DNA of 64,000 nt from Sycon ciliatum (Eukaryota; Porifera; Calcarea; Leucosolenida; Sycettidae). Position 1 is the first letter of the stretch, and each line of letters begins with the position of its first letter. Below the pieces are notes generated by a model. That model was not told the DNA's origin. It ran no database searches and saw only the letters and a list, made by a program, of their open reading frames with translations. The stretch spans positions 12,021,479 to 12,085,478 of the forward strand of contig NC_088653.1 in assembly GCF_964019385.1 (NCBI RefSeq). The letters are read 5' to 3'. Shown here piece after piece: positions 10,001 through 23,458 of the stretch. The position numbers and the translations under genes were made by a program.

Positions 10001-11890
10001 ATTATCCATATAACTTGAACCGCTCTGTGAGCGGTTCTGAAAAACCTTTACTGGCGCTGCCCCGTCGTAAAAGTAAGAAATTAAAACTGGCTCATTGTAC
10101 CCCCAAATGTGAACTGATCCACCTAAATCGCAAATGACGTGACCCGAACGCAGCAGTAGCACGAGGGTGCACTTGTGGTGTGCCGCAGGGCTCTGTACTA
10201 GGACCCATGCTGTTCTCCATATACACCAGAGATATCCCCTCGGAATCTGCGCCGGCATCATCACTGCAGTTTGCGGATGACATCGCCCTGACATGTGCAA
10301 GACGGACAGCGCAAGAGGTGTCTGATGCGCTCAGCTTGGCGGTTACCTCCCTCTCAAGTTGGCTGGACGCTCGTGGTCTTGTATTAAATGCAAAGAAGAG
10401 TAATGTATTGGTTTTTACCAGCAGCAGTGGGCAGCAGCCGGACGTGGGTGTACGCTGTCGAAATGATGTGCTTCCGCACACCACCAGCGCGAAATACCTC
10501 GGCGTCTTAATCGATGAACGAATGACCTGACAACCGCAAGTTGACCGGTGCATCTCACCCACTGCTAGGAAGATCGGTAGTCTGTGGCGGGTGCGACGCT
10601 GCCTCACTCTAGCTAGTTGAAGCAAGTACTTCCTATCTGTCATCATGCCGGATTTGATATATGGATCGTCAGCATATGGCTCCGGCTTGACCCACAACCA
10701 GCTAAATCGCTTGCAGGTGGCCCAAAACCGCGCAGCAAGGGCGGTGTTCGGACGACCACGATTTACCAGGGCCAGTGATCTCTTGGAGAGGCTCTCTGTT
10801 TATCGCATGGACGAGGTATATCGCCAGAAACTGCTCGTGCTGGTATGGCGGTGCGTTCATAACCGTGCCAGTCCTGCTCTGCAGGCACTGTTTGTTCGCA
10901 ACTGCGGAGCAACTCGCCTTCAGCGCAGTCTGGACCTACAACAACCAATAGCCAGAAGCCGAGCAGGCCAATGCCGACCGGCATCTCGCGGTTGCCTGTT
11001 ATGGAACCATATACCTGACACGGTGCGAGCTATGGGCAACATCCCAGCATTCCGCCAAGCTGCCATTCCCTACACGTAAGTCGTTGTAGACTGGTACACA
11101 GTTGGCCATACCATGGTATTCAGTACCCACGAACTTTGCAAAGCCGATAATGTGATAATGTACCGTGGTGCATGCACCGGTGGTACCACCACTTCGTAGA
11201 CTGCCTCCCGTTCATTTCTGTGCTCCTGTCTTTATTCTCGTCAGCTGTGTACTTCAGCAGTTCAATTCTGTGCTCCAGTCCTATTTATTCTCGTGAGTTG
11301 TGTACTCGTTTTGCTGTTTGTCTGGTTTATTTGAATTCGCACAGTAAATGTGTACTTCAGTTATTCTCTCCTCCCTCTTCTGAGTTTGACTCTCCGCTGG
11401 CCTTCTCTCCTCCCATCCCCTTACATCGTATTGGGCCTCCGCACACACTACATTGTCACATAGCACAACTCAACCATTCGCTACCCTGTTATTGAGCACT
11501 CCTGCTCGTTTGGTCTCGCAAATCCAAATAAAATCAATCAATCAATCAGGTTCCTACCTGTGGATGCAGCTGGGGACGCTGGTCCACAGGCCATGGTCGT
11601 CGATGAACTCCCATGTTGGATAACCGATGGAAGTAACTATGTGTACTAGCAAAGTTACACTGCCACTGATACCATGTACTAGTGATGGTGTTACCCTATG
11701 ATGTGCTGTGATCCTGTGCCCTCCTGACCTCGTGCTACTGGTGCGTTCGGGTCCCGTCATTCCCGATTTAGGTGGATCAGTTCACATTTGGGGGGACAAT
11801 GGGCCAGTTTTAATTTCTTACTTTTACGACAGGGCAGCGCCAGTAAAGGTTTTTCAGAACCGCTCACAGAGCGATTTTTATATGGATAAT
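10001..11890. mobile_element. Fold-back element with ~163-bp inverted arms
   Basis: The left arm 10001-10165 and right arm 11729-11890 are reverse complements with modest divergence (shared inner piece GAGCGGTTCTGAAAAACC, and GGTGGATCAGTTCACATTTG in the right arm). Between them lies a LINE 3' fragment and unassigned sequence. No convincing target duplication was found outside the arms. Confidence 0.75.
10166..11550 (+). pseudogene. Truncated, dead LINE reverse transcriptase 3' part
   Basis: The conceptual product begins inside the reverse transcriptase at GVPQGSVLGPMLFSIYTRDI and continues through the catalytic FADDIALT box and the thumb (NAKKSNVLVF, AKYLGVLIDERM). Stops interrupt it at 10528-10530 and 10618-10620, after which a C-terminal region (about 10645-11079) is open. 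The 5' half, including any endonuclease, is absent. The fragment ends in a tail of AATC repeats near 11530-11549, usual for LINE 3' ends. It resembles the jockey/CR1 group and differs from the LINE at 43.4-47.5 kb. Confidence 0.85.
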
Positions 11891-12359
11891 TTCAGTTTTT
11901 TTTCCGTTCCCTCCCCACCCCAACCCCGAAGGTAAACATGATGAACACGCGCGCGATGTACTGTATGTAGGCATGAGACTGCGATAACACACTGATACAT
12001 ACCAGCCCTCCCCACCTCGCTTACCCCGCACACAGATACACAAACACGCGGATGCACACGGTACACGCACACATACGCACATGCACACGACACAAACAGG
12101 AAATTCTTCATGTAAAATGCCATGCAAAGCAGTGGCCACCGTACTTTTAAAAGGAAGTCAGTTGTGGAACAAAATAATTCAACTACAACGTGTAGACAAG
12201 CTGACGGCCAAAGCACAACATAGCAAACATGACATTTGCCCAAGGATTGCAGTTTGCAGACCACGCCATGGAAGCAGCGAATACAGAATGTAATATCATA
12301 CAAAGTGACAAGCAAAGAAGTGGCCACCATACACCAGAGACTTGCAGAAAGTCACATAT
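11891..12359. other. Unassigned flank left of the BEL/Pao insertion
   Basis: Contains a CA-rich patch (12030-12095) and otherwise nothing recognised. Before the insertion this joined directly to 22701 onward, so both belong to one stretch, probably intronic to the KDM2 gene if that gene extends left. Confidence 0.4.
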
Positions 12360-12364
12360 CCAAC

Positions 12365-13490
12365 TGTTGAGAAGGCCGTCGTGGCCATGTGTTTTTTTAT
12401 GATGTATTTACTATTTATTCAATATTTCCCTCAGGATGTGAAATATGAAATGTCTCAGAAATTCAGTTTATTTTGGAACGCAATTTCGCGTACATGTAGT
12501 GATTTAGCCTACAGTTAGTTCACGAGTTATTTCGTAGGTTGTTTGTTTCTTGCGTTGCACAATGCAAGACAAGAATTTGCACAACGGCACAAGAGTACTA
12601 TTGACGTTGACTCTCAAAATGATTCTTGGTCGCATTTTGTTTGTTTCTTCTAAGTTTTGACAAAGGGACATGTATTTTCGTTTTGTCTTTTCTCGCAGTG
12701 TTTCCTTTCATTTCTAAGCCGCGACGCCGTCGCGTACTGCGGTACGACGGGTCACGTGCTGCCAACCTACTGCATTCTTTATTCACCAGTTTTCACGGCT
12801 ACACTGCATGCATTGTAGGCCTAGCCCAAATTTGCTCGGGGCGCTTCGATATTTTGCCGGCAAATTTTGCCCAAGCACTTTCCATATTTTGCTTGGCATT
12901 GCCTTTCGTTTCCGATATTTTGCTCCATTTTGCTCCTGCTTTGTGGCAAAAATAGCTTCGAATGAACCGTCTACTTTGGTAAAAGACTAAAAGTGGATGG
13001 TGACTCTGATGAGGAAAGCAAAACTGGAAATGGTGTCAGTATTACGGATTTTGTAGCATGATTTCAAATTTATGTACCCCTGACAACCTGCACGAGCTAT
13101 TTCAGCACGACGTTGGCCCAATGAAACCAAAGAAATTAGAATAAAATTGCCAAAACACACCCGGATCCTCTGTAAATTTCGATATTTTGCTCGGAATTTG
13201 CTGGCAATTTCTTTTCGTGGGAAATTTCGATATTTTGCTGGAAGAATTGCCGGCAAATTTGGGCTAGGCCTAATGCATTGTATAATGACTCATGATTATT
13301 TTTTGCTCTGCGCTGAATCCCGTACTGTAGTGTAGGGCTTTTTCAGAGTGGGTTTGTTTTTCGATGAGGCTCGGCAAGTAATTAGTTCGGTTCTTCGAAA
13401 GGAAGAGAAAGAGTTGCCTTTTTGTTGTTTGCGAAATATCTATTTTACTACCACGAAGTGTTCCCGTTGCGTGTGAGAACCTGCATGACA
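12365..13490 (+). repeat. 5' LTR of the BEL/Pao element, enlarged by a MITE
   Basis: The 3' LTR is 664 bp; this one is 1,126 bp because of a 457-bp hAT-type MITE and its 8-bp target duplication. Outside that insertion the two copies match almost throughout. Confidence 0.9.
12816..13272. mobile_element. hAT-type MITE inside the BEL/Pao 5' LTR
   Basis: Inverted ends TAGGCCTAGCCCAAATTTGC, flanked by the 8-bp duplication ATGCATTG (12808-12815 and 13273-13280). The 3' LTR reads ATGCATTG once, giving the empty site. Eight-base duplications point to the hAT group. It postdates the BEL/Pao insertion. Confidence 0.92.
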
Positions 13491-13777
13491 AATTGGTAGC
13501 AGAGGATGGTTGTCAAGTAGTGGTTCCTTCACCAAGCGCAGTGTGGTAGTGAGTAGCATTTCGGGTTTTCGCTGGACAACATGGATCTTGAGGAGTGCAA
13601 GAAAGCGAAGGCCAAGGCCAAGTTCCATGTCACACGAAATCGAAACTTGTTGCTCAGCAGGATCTACGAAGAGGATGCGACCTCGAAAGAGATCAAGAGG
13701 TTGTTGGATGACGTGACTGAGAGTGTTCACAACGCTGTGGATGTGTGTCTAAAACTGGTAACGCGGTACGCAGAATA

Positions 13778-16700
13778 GATGACTTGCACAAAGATCCCAG
13801 CCGCGAGTGAGACGGGGCAAGTGCACCCTGTGCACCCAGGCTACACTGGGGGCACCCTACACCGTCTGTACGAGTACTGTAGTGTACTTTTTTTGTCAGC
13901 ATGAATGAACGGTGCACGGCATGTACATGTACATGATCAGTACCGACCGTCACTGTCTTCAGCAGCTCATGAGTCATGCATGATGTGCACTTTCAGGGTT
14001 AGCATGGTTAGTGCTATAGTATATTGAAGTGGCACTACATGACTGACGTCTGTATATTATGTGAAGAGAAGCCAGGCGTCCAAACCAACCCAAAATACTC
14101 TTGCCTTATTCTTCGGACAAATAGTTATAAAAAAATTGTCTTACCAAACAACAGTGAGCATAGAAGCAACCTCGATGCACCCAATAATATGGCATCCGGG
14201 AACAGCAAGTGTTGCACGAGGATCCCAAGAACACCTCAAGTTCCATGCTACCCGCCGCCATCAAAAGAACGAAGGATAAATGTGCTAGCCTAGTTCACAT
14301 TCAATGTAACGCTAACGGTACGGGATATAGGAGCCTGTTGGGAAGGCGTGGCGGCACTGGCGGGAAGGCGTGGGTGAGCTGTACAATCTTGTACGGTTCG
14401 CACAGCACAACATACATGCAGCAGCTATTGCGACGGCTAACGTCGATGGGCGAGAGTCATAAAGCAAAGTCGATGGGGGTTGACGTTTCTGGGCTTCCTT
14501 TCCGAAAGGAAAGTTTTATTTCTTCTCAAATAAAGCAGAATCATGCTGATCATACCAGTCCGTTATGAAGACAAGAAAGCAGCCATGGACATTGTGCCAT
14601 TCTAAAGGAACGACAGGTAAAAGATAATGCACTTCATCTGAAAACTCAAGGACTATCCATAAATACAGCAAATGATAATCCTAGCCTGGTAATGTCCAAC
14701 TCCGTCATGTGAGCCATTCGGTGAGTTATCATGGGGAGCATAATGTTCGAGAAGCTGAAATTTTGAGGAGTTGCAGTTGTGTTCGTCGCCACACAATGCC
14801 ATCGCCAGTTCACATTCGAAATGCAGCCATTTTTACGCTTGTGTCCCTGTACATGGCATGGAAGGTTGAACAGATTCAACTCTTCCATCGCTTCCTGATT
14901 TGTACAGTAGTGCGGTTGCGTTCCCATTCCTGACACTCACATCCGTCTCCGCTAACCAGCATCATGAGCACTCCAATGGTTCCCGCCGCTCCTTCCGTAT
15001 CGTCCCAGCACGCCCCGTCAAAATGTGAACTACTGTAGGCAACAGAGCCAGTGTATGATGAAGGTGAATGCACTGTTTGATGATGCTCCCACAAATCCTT
15101 TCACCGTTGTATGGAATTTGTAAGAAGAGTAGTGGCTCAACTGTAGGTCCAATGCAGAAGGTACCTCACAGCGCAGTTCTGTCACGTCCACAATAATGAA
15201 CATACTCAGCAGACTGTGATGTGTATCAGACACACTCTGGCATTATTTGTTCCACATTCTCCCAGGAGAAGATAACATGTAGTTCAATCATGTCTTCAGT
15301 ACATGGAGCACCAATGCCTCGTTGCAACAAAACAGGTATGCAAGTTACTTTCCCATGAGACCCAGCTGGAGCCGCATCGTCGTCATTACCAGCTAATCAT
15401 GGAGAGCAGGGGCGTACGCCGCTCGCCTCCAGGAGTGGTTCCCATGCCAACTGATGAACCAACATTCCACACAATTGTATCCCACGGAGTTTCTGCTTAT
15501 TCTCCTCAGACTGGGTGAAATTTTCATCCACAAGCTGCTATACGATGTCATTGCTACGCATTTTTGATTTTAAAAGACTGAACTTTTCCCCGTTTTATGG
15601 ATGTTTTGTTCAGCATGACGATTGCGTGCAGTCTTGAAAGCTGCCTAAGTTTCGAATCATCTGGAGCAAACATCACACAGGGCAAGCAGAGGCCACCATT
15701 GCACGCCGGTCAAAAGACTACCCAAGGTAACTCCTGTAACAAGGATAGTTGAAAGTGGCGCTGTTTGCCATCCATCTGGACACGCACAGGAAATGAAATC
15801 CTTCGCCTTCGGTGGCGCACAATGATTGTCGGTGACGCCGGAAATCTTTTCCGTGTCCGGCAAATGTCGGGGGACTGGATTCCACTGTGGACGTCGACTT
15901 TCAGAATATTCCTTCGAACACATATCCCTTCCAACACACTCCCATGTCACTGAAGTAACAACGGTCGCTCTACAGCTTCGCCGACGATTTCTTCCTCAGC
16001 GCTGCTCGATGCATGCAGCCTTCGCTTGCAAGTCAGGTGCGTCTCCATTCTCATCTATCTCTTGACCTTCGCCACTAGCACTGGCTACACGCTTTGCCTG
16101 CTGCTCAAAATAGCTCTGAATAGAGTGCTGGCCCTCTGGATGTCGATGCTTCATTTTTCTTTTCCACAAAGCGAAAGCATCGTCCAAAACACGACGAACT
16201 TCGTCAAAACAAACTGCAAAGGAAATTTGACTCTGAGATCGAGGAATCCGGCGATGTAGAGACTTTGTTGAACCCAGTCCAGTACACTGTGTCCCAGCAC
16301 CGCTTTCACACCTGGGCTAGTCACAGTCCTCGGACCGTCACCATGGTCACTCGCGTCAGCATGGTCAGGCGCGGACTCCAGGCGCCATGCATGCACTTGC
16401 ACGTGCACTGCGAGCGCTGGGCCTGAAAAGGCTGGATCCAAAAAAATTCTGTACCAATATCGAATTTTTTTTACTGGTTCCCGGGCATCCCGGGAACCGC
16501 CCTATGTACGCCCCTGGAGAGGTATAATGTGACTTTCCACCACAACCTGATTCAATCATAGTTTGCGGCGAGCCTGCGCCAAACTGCTTTCTCACTAGAG
16601 CCAGGCATTGGATACATATGGCTTCAGTAAGGTTTACAATGCTATGCCTCTGGCCTAAGTCCAAGTCTAGATACTGCTGCTCAGAGTCAGGGCTGATGAA

Positions 16701-17366
16701 ATTTTCATATCGGAGCAAGTGAGACTTCAACAGTAGCTATGTAGTACACATCAGGCCTGAGGACTTCGCAGCGTTTCTCCAGCACACTTGTTCTCTCCTT
16801 CAACTCAGATACTACTTGAAGTACTACTAAAGGCCATCTGGCTCTCACACTCAGTCCTTCCACCCTTCATTTTCGTGGCTTGTGCTTCCACTCGTGACTC
16901 GGCAGGTTCCTGGCCTCTCCGCAGTCTGTCCTCAGGAGAGGGTCGCTCTGGAGTGCAGCCGAATCAAAAGGAATCGAGTTCTTTCACGTCCACTTTCGTC
17001 GTGCTTGACTTCGCTTCCACTGCGGGAAAGTAGTCACACTTCAGGACCACGACGTGCTTGTTGCAGCCTACACCGATGATACTAAAATAATATTCCCTCA
17101 TTTTTCTGCCTGGGATTGGGATTGGAATGGGAGCCTCAGTTCCATCTCTCGTCTGCTAGTGCATTCAGGAGCGCAGCAGCGCTTCGACATGACGATACAA
17201 GCCGAATCAACACAACTCTACTCTCTAGCCAAAAAAACTAGCTCAGTGTTCGTCAGGCAAAAAGCGAAACTTCGAAAGTCACGAACTCAAAAGGTGGGGA
17301 AGTCAGAGTCAGAAGGTCCACTTGCCCCGTCTCGAACCCAGACAATCTTTGTGCAAGTCATCTATT
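13778..17366 (-). mobile_element. ISL2EU/Harbinger-type DNA transposon, decayed, inside the BEL/Pao element
   Basis: The ends are inverted (GATGACTTGCACAAAGATC on the left; mirrored at about 17349-17366) and flanked by TA, the 2-bp target of the ISL2EU branch. On the minus strand about 15030-15290 encodes a DDE transposase core: WENVEQIMPECV, then IIVDVTELRCEVPSALDLQ and SHYSSYKFHTTVKGFVGAS, close to the DDE_Tnp_4 pattern (D-C-T-E, then YSSYK-H-T-K). The frame shifts between these blocks, again near 15060, and stops follow, so it cannot make an active enzyme. A second element (15413-16509) splits it further upstream in the coding direction. Confidence 0.75.
15413..16509. mobile_element. hAT-like element nested in the ISL2EU transposon
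   Basis: Inverted ends AGGGGCGTAC and GTACGCCCC with flanking TGGAGAGC and TGGAGAGG, an 8-bp duplication with one mismatch. The minus strand has open pieces, one at 15996-16187 (KRKMKHRHPEGQHSIQSYF), but no full transposase is recognised. Confidence 0.65.
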
Positions 17367-17385
17367 AGGACTACCCACAGAAAAA

Positions 17386-20300
17386 GTGCACGAGGAGATA
17401 GAGGTCATCAACGTCGACTACAGCGATGCTGTCAGCAAGACCAGCGACGTGCTGGCAGAAATAAGCAAGAGGCCAAGTCGAGCCAGAACGGGTGAAAGTT
17501 CGCCAGCTTCCATCACCAGAGCCAAGAACATAAGATTAGTAAAGGCAATGTTGACGCAGAGCTTGGAGAATCCCAGAGCAAGTGGGAGGATGTTGACACC
17601 GCCACACTCTCCTTGCAAGGCCCTTGAGGAAAAACAGAACATGTGTGCTGAGAAGAGTCTCAGTCGTTTTGGGAATGTGTCTGCATCCAGTGTCAGCCAG
17701 AGTGCGAGGGTTGAGGGGACTACCCAGCCGCCTGCCGTTTCCTCGGGAGCACCTCTGGGAGCAAATGCATCGGCACTCCCCCTGGGAACTCCAAGTGGTG
17801 ACCATCATGATAGACAGGACGAATCGCTTGGGGCTGACACGGCAAGCGTCAGTGACAGCCAGCCAATTGTGTCGTCGTCAAGTGCAACCATGGCAACCAA
17901 TGTGAGTACAGACAAGTCACGCACAATCAAGGTGTCCTTTCCGGTCTCTTTGTCGTCTGTACCTACGTTACCGTTTACGGCGGAGCTCTTGTCAAAAGTT
18001 CACCCGGTTGCCATGGCAACCGCCAAAACCATGGCAACACCGCTGAACATTGGTCATCAGTCTGCAGGGAGTAACCAACCAAGTGGCATTGCTCAGTCTG
18101 GCATGCAGCAGGCACCGGTATCTACGTCGGCAGCTTCGGCAAGAAACGTAATCACTACCCCTAACCGTAGTTCAAGTGGGGTCAGCGTACCACTCAGAGC
18201 ATTGTCGGCCACGACCATACTCGTGCAGTCAGCCCAGACGCAACGAACTCCTGCAGTGCAGCCTCCTCGTGGGACGCAACCAACTCCAGCTGTGCAGCCT
18301 CGTGCAGTTGCAAGTCATACTCTCTCGGCTTCTACACCTGCATTTGTGCCGGGATCAGGAAATTTGTACGTTCCACCGCCGACCCATTCTGGACATCCAT
18401 TCTCATTTGGAACACCACCGGGTTTCTTGTCGGCACCCGACTTCCCGACGCACGCCTTGCCGAATCAGTCTGGAATAATGTCTACCCCACCAGCGACCCA
18501 ACCGGTCATGCAACAAATACCAGTTGGTCAGCCAGGTCACGCGTCACACCGTGAAGATTATGGTCTTGTGCAGCCGAGCAGTCTTCCAGTTGCCATGACA
18601 TCGCCGAGTGGTCTACCAGTGCAAGCGAGTAGTTCTGGTAGAATCGAATTGTACCGACATTTAGAGAAAGTGTCAATTCCAACGTTCAAGGGCGACAAGC
18701 GGCAATATGAGACGTGGAAGGCGGCGTTTGAGATGTGCATTGGCTGCGCTAACATTCCGGATGGGCTGAAGTTATTGCAGCTCCGAAAATACCTCGCGGG
18801 CGATGCACTACGGTCTATCGACACTCTTGGCTACTCGGCCGAGGCGTATGAGGCAGCACGACGTAGGCTGGAACGCAAGTTCGGTGGTCAGCGACGTCTA
18901 GTTGCAGTGCATCTAGAAGCCCTTGAGAAGTTCCCAGCGATGAGATCTGCAAACGCCCAGGAGTTGGAGCGTTTTGCGGAGCTACTCGATGTCGCTGTGG
19001 TGAATTTGAAGGCGAGTGGTCAGACACAGGAGTTGGCTAACGGGACATTTTATGTCCGGCTAACACAGAAGCTGGGGGTGTCTCTTCTGCTGAGCTACCA
19101 GAAGTGGATACACCAGACAAGCACCTCTGAATCTGTCGAAGCGCTTCTGCAATGGGTGGAGCTGGAAAGCGAGTTCCAAGTACGAGCCCAGGAGACGATC
19201 CAAGGTATCTCCACGGCAACTCCAGTAGGGTCCACTCAAACAGCAAAGAGTCACCCGCTGAAGGGCCAGGCCAGTCATGGTGGAGTGAAGCATCAGGCAT
19301 TCTTCGCTGACAAGCCCAAGAAGGCCCAGAGCAGCAGCAGTTGCCCGATCTGCACGAAGATCCATCCCGTTTGGAAATGCCTAGAGTATCGGAAGCTGTC
19401 AATTGCAGAGCGTTGGCAGAAGGCCCGGACGCTCAAGCTTTGCTACCGTTGCCTTAACTCTGGTCATTTGGGAAATAACTGTCCCAGGTCGCAGCCCTGT
19501 GGTGCCGACGGTTGTACAGAGACCCACAACGCGTTGCTGCACGGAAAGTCTAGTGCTACTACAGACTCGAATGGAGCCTCACAGAAGCCAGTGCTCCAGT
19601 CTAGCGCCTCCACGGAGGGGGGTGACACCAGTTCCATGGCCACACATATGAGTAGTGTCGGCGTTAGAGCTGTCGCACTGCGAACCGTTCCCGTCATACT
19701 TCGCCACGGCGACAAGAATGTCAAGGTCAACGCGCTGCTGGACGACGGCAGCACGCAATCTTACCTTAATTGCGACGTTGCGGCACAGCTAGAGCTTAGC
19801 GCTCCCACACAAGAAGTGTCAGTGAGCACACTGAACGGCCGCATCGAGACCCTAGAGACCATGCCAGTCGACTGCCACATCGAGAGTCTGGATGGCAGAT
19901 TTATCACACAGTTCTCTGCTCTGACTGCCAAGAATGTCACCGGTAACCTTACACCTCATGATTGGTCGGTAGATCAGACACGGTATCCGCACCTCAACGG
20001 CATCGAGTTTCCGCAATGCCAGAAGAAGCGAGTAGAGGCGCTGATCGGCCTTGACCACGCTAGTCTCCACAGGTGCATGGAGGAAGTCTATGGTGAGGCT
20101 CATGAGCCATTCGCACGCAGAACGCCACTCGGGTGGACATGCGTTGGCAGGAGCACCAGACCGCAACAGACGACAAATTTCACCCGCACGTACTTCGGAA
20201 AGGACGTCGACCTGAATGCACTGGTGAGAAGGATGTGGGAGGTGGAGGAACTTCCCCAGTCGTACGAATTCTGTGCAGATGATCAAGCCGTTTTTGATCA

Positions 20301-21756
20301 GACGGTCCAGTCGATGACCTACAAGAACGGAAGATACCAGGTTTCGGAGCCGTGGATCAAGAGACCACCTCCGGACAACTACAGTCGAGAAACTGCAATG
20401 AAGCGGCTCATCGCAGCAGAGAGACGCCTGGCGAAGGAGCCAGACGTCGCTGAGGAATACCGAACCGTGATTCGCCGTCACTTAGAACAAGGGTATATCA
20501 GCAAGATCAGCAACGCAAGTGATGGCGACGGCTGGTATCTGCCGCACTTTGCTGTTGTACGACCTGGGGCTACATCCACAAAGGTGCGTGTGGTCTTTGA
20601 TGCAGCAGCAAAGACGAAAGGCAAGTGTCTGAATGACTACATCAGCACTGGGCCCAAACTACAACGGGACCTCACAGACGTTCTCCTGCGGTTTCGGCGA
20701 CACCCAAACGCACTGGTAGCCGACGTGGCAGAGATGTATCTACAAATCGAGTTGGAAGAGGATGACCGACAGTTCCATCGATTTCTTTGGCGAGAAGATA
20801 CGGAGGACCAACCGGCCGTTTACCAGTACAATAGAGTGGTGTTCGGGATCAATGCATCTCCATTCTTAGCTCAACTGGTCTCGCAAGAGCATGCGCGGCG
20901 GAACCAGGAGGAGTTTCCTACGGCAGCAGAAACCGTGTTGAAGTCCACGTACATGGACGATTCAATGGACTCGACAAAGTCAACAGAGCTAGCGATTCAG
21001 CTGTACCACGAGCTTACGGCGCTGTGGGGTCTCGCTGGAATGCATGTGCGAAAATGGATTTCCAACAATGTTGAGGTGCTCGCCGAAGTCCCCGAGGAGG
21101 ACCGAGCCAAGGAAGTGGACCTCGCTAATGGAATCCTGCCGACGACCAAGACTCTCGGAGTTAAGTGGCGAGCAGAGGAAGACGAGTTCCTGATTCATGT
21201 CAAGCCGCCATCAGACATTGTCACCAAGAGAGCGTTCTTGAAGAACCAAGCCACATTGTTTGATCCGATCGGATTCGTACTGCCATTCACCATAGTTGGT
21301 TGGATGTTGTTCCAGAAGATGTGGCTAGCAGGTGCTGACTGGGACGTCTCTCTGCTGCCAGAGCTAGGCGCAGAGGCGCAAAAGTGGTGTGCCGACATGG
21401 ATGCACTCCAGGATGTCCGAGTTCACCGGTGTATTCAACGTGATGAAGACGTGGTGGAGACTCAGCTACATGTATTCTGCGATGCCTCGCAAGATGCATA
21501 TGGAGCAGTCGCTTATCTCTGTCATGTGTACCAGGATGGTACGAGGTCCAGTCGATTCGTCATGGCTCGAGCCAAAGTGGCGCCGTTATCAGCTGTTAGC
21601 ATCCCCCGACTCGAGCTAATGAGAGCAGTCATCGGATGTCGTCTTGGTGTGTCCGTAGCCAAGACACTCGCCATCGCAATGGAGAATGTCATGTTCTGGA
21701 GTGACAGCATGGATGTCCAAGTGGTGGAAAGAGTACCCGGATCTCAGTGTTGGTGA
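17386..21756 (+). pseudogene. BEL/Pao polyprotein region
   Basis: A long frame of about 1,456 codons. It contains a Ser/Thr/Pro-rich stretch (1-420), a DUF1759-type Gag region (about 425-590; [13 protein letters not shown]), a Cys/His cluster (about 652-703; [14 protein letters not shown]), a protease-like site ([12 protein letters not shown] near 782), reverse transcriptase ([12 protein letters not shown] near 1111, YMDDSMD near 1188) and RNase H ([15 protein letters not shown] near 1362). A Pol C-terminal segment ([20 protein letters not shown]) lies just downstream at 21750-21924. Order and motifs are those of BEL/Pao elements. The element as a whole is broken. Confidence 0.9.
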
Positions 21757-22031
21757 CATCGTCCTCGTTGTGTCAGCTGATACCCCCCGTGGCAAGTGGC
21801 CTCTTGGACGGGTGTTGGAGGTCTACCCTGGTTCTGACGGCAGAGTGCGTGTCGCTAAGCTCCAGGTCGGAGGCAAGCAGGTAACCAGGTCAGTTGTACG
21901 GCTATGTCCGGTTGTGAAAGGCTGACAGTCCGTACGCATGTTTTAGATGGACTTATCGCCATCTTTAGTCAGTTCGATCTCTTTTCTCATTTTACTCATT
22001 CTTTGATACGGATGTATCAAGGAGGGGGGTA

Positions 22032-22695
22032 TGTTGAGAAGGCCGTCGTGGCCATGTGTTTTTTTATGATGTATTTACTATTTATTCAATATTTCCCTCA
22101 GGATGTGAAATATGAAATGTCTCAGAAATTCAGTTTATTTTGGAACGCAATTTCGCGTACATGTAGTGATTTAGCCTACAGTTAGTTCACGAGTTATTTC
22201 GTAGGTTGTTTGTTTCTTGCGTTGCACAATGCAAGACAAGAATTTGCACAACGGCACAAGAGTACTATTGACGTTGACTCTCAAAATGATTCTTGGTCGC
22301 ATTTTGTTTGTTTCTTCTAAGTTTTGACAAAGGGACATGTATTTTCGTTTTGTCTTTTCTCGCAGTGTTTCCTTTCATTTCTAAGCCGCGACGCCGTCGC
22401 GTACTGCGGTACGACGGGTCACGTGCTGCCAACCTACTGCATTCTTTATTCACCAGTTTTCACGGCTACACTGCATGCATTGTATAATGACTCATGATTA
22501 TTTTTTGCTCTGCGCTGAATCCCGTACTAGTGTAGTGTAGGGCTTTTTCAGAGTGGGTTTGTTTTTCGATGAGGCTCGGCAAGTAATTAGTTCGGTTCTT
22601 CGAAAGGAAGAGAAAGAGTTGCCTTTTTGTTGTTTGCGAAATATCTATTTTACTACCACGAAGTGTTCCCGTTGCGTGTGAGAACCTGCATGACA
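22032..22695 (+). repeat. 3' LTR of the BEL/Pao element
   Basis: A 664-bp terminal repeat, TGTTGAGAAGG to CATGACA. It matches the 5' LTR apart from the MITE in that copy and very few other differences. Confidence 0.92.
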
Positions 22696-22700
22696 CCAAC

Positions 22701-23339
<639 letters not shown>

Positions 23340-23458
23340 TCACTTTGGCCAAATATCAGTAGGATGAAAAAATAAAATGCATCATCTGGGGGCTTTTTGC
23401 CCCCAGACCCCCATCATAGTAACCCCAGTATACACATGCACACAAAGCGCACTGTTAA

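Larger units (their letters stand above)
12365..22695 (+). mobile_element. BEL/Pao LTR retrotransposon, broken, with nested DNA transposons
   Basis: Flanked by a 5-bp duplication CCAAC (12360-12364 and 22696-22700). LTRs at both ends start TGTTGAGAAGG and end CATGACA; a primer-binding site (TGGTAGCAGAGG, 13494) follows the 5' LTR and a purine tract (AGGAGGGGGG) precedes the 3' LTR. Parts seen are Gag-like sequence, zinc knuckle, protease, reverse transcriptase, RNase H and a C-terminal Pol segment. Apart from an inserted MITE the LTRs are nearly identical, so it is fairly young. It is broken, with about two breaks, one of them the nested ISL2EU-type transposon. Confidence 0.9.

Noticed and set aside
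11878-12330. A 150-codon minus-strand frame as a KDM2 exon
   Set aside because: It has no match to the expected KDM2 continuation (KFRYPFY...) and runs into CA repeats.
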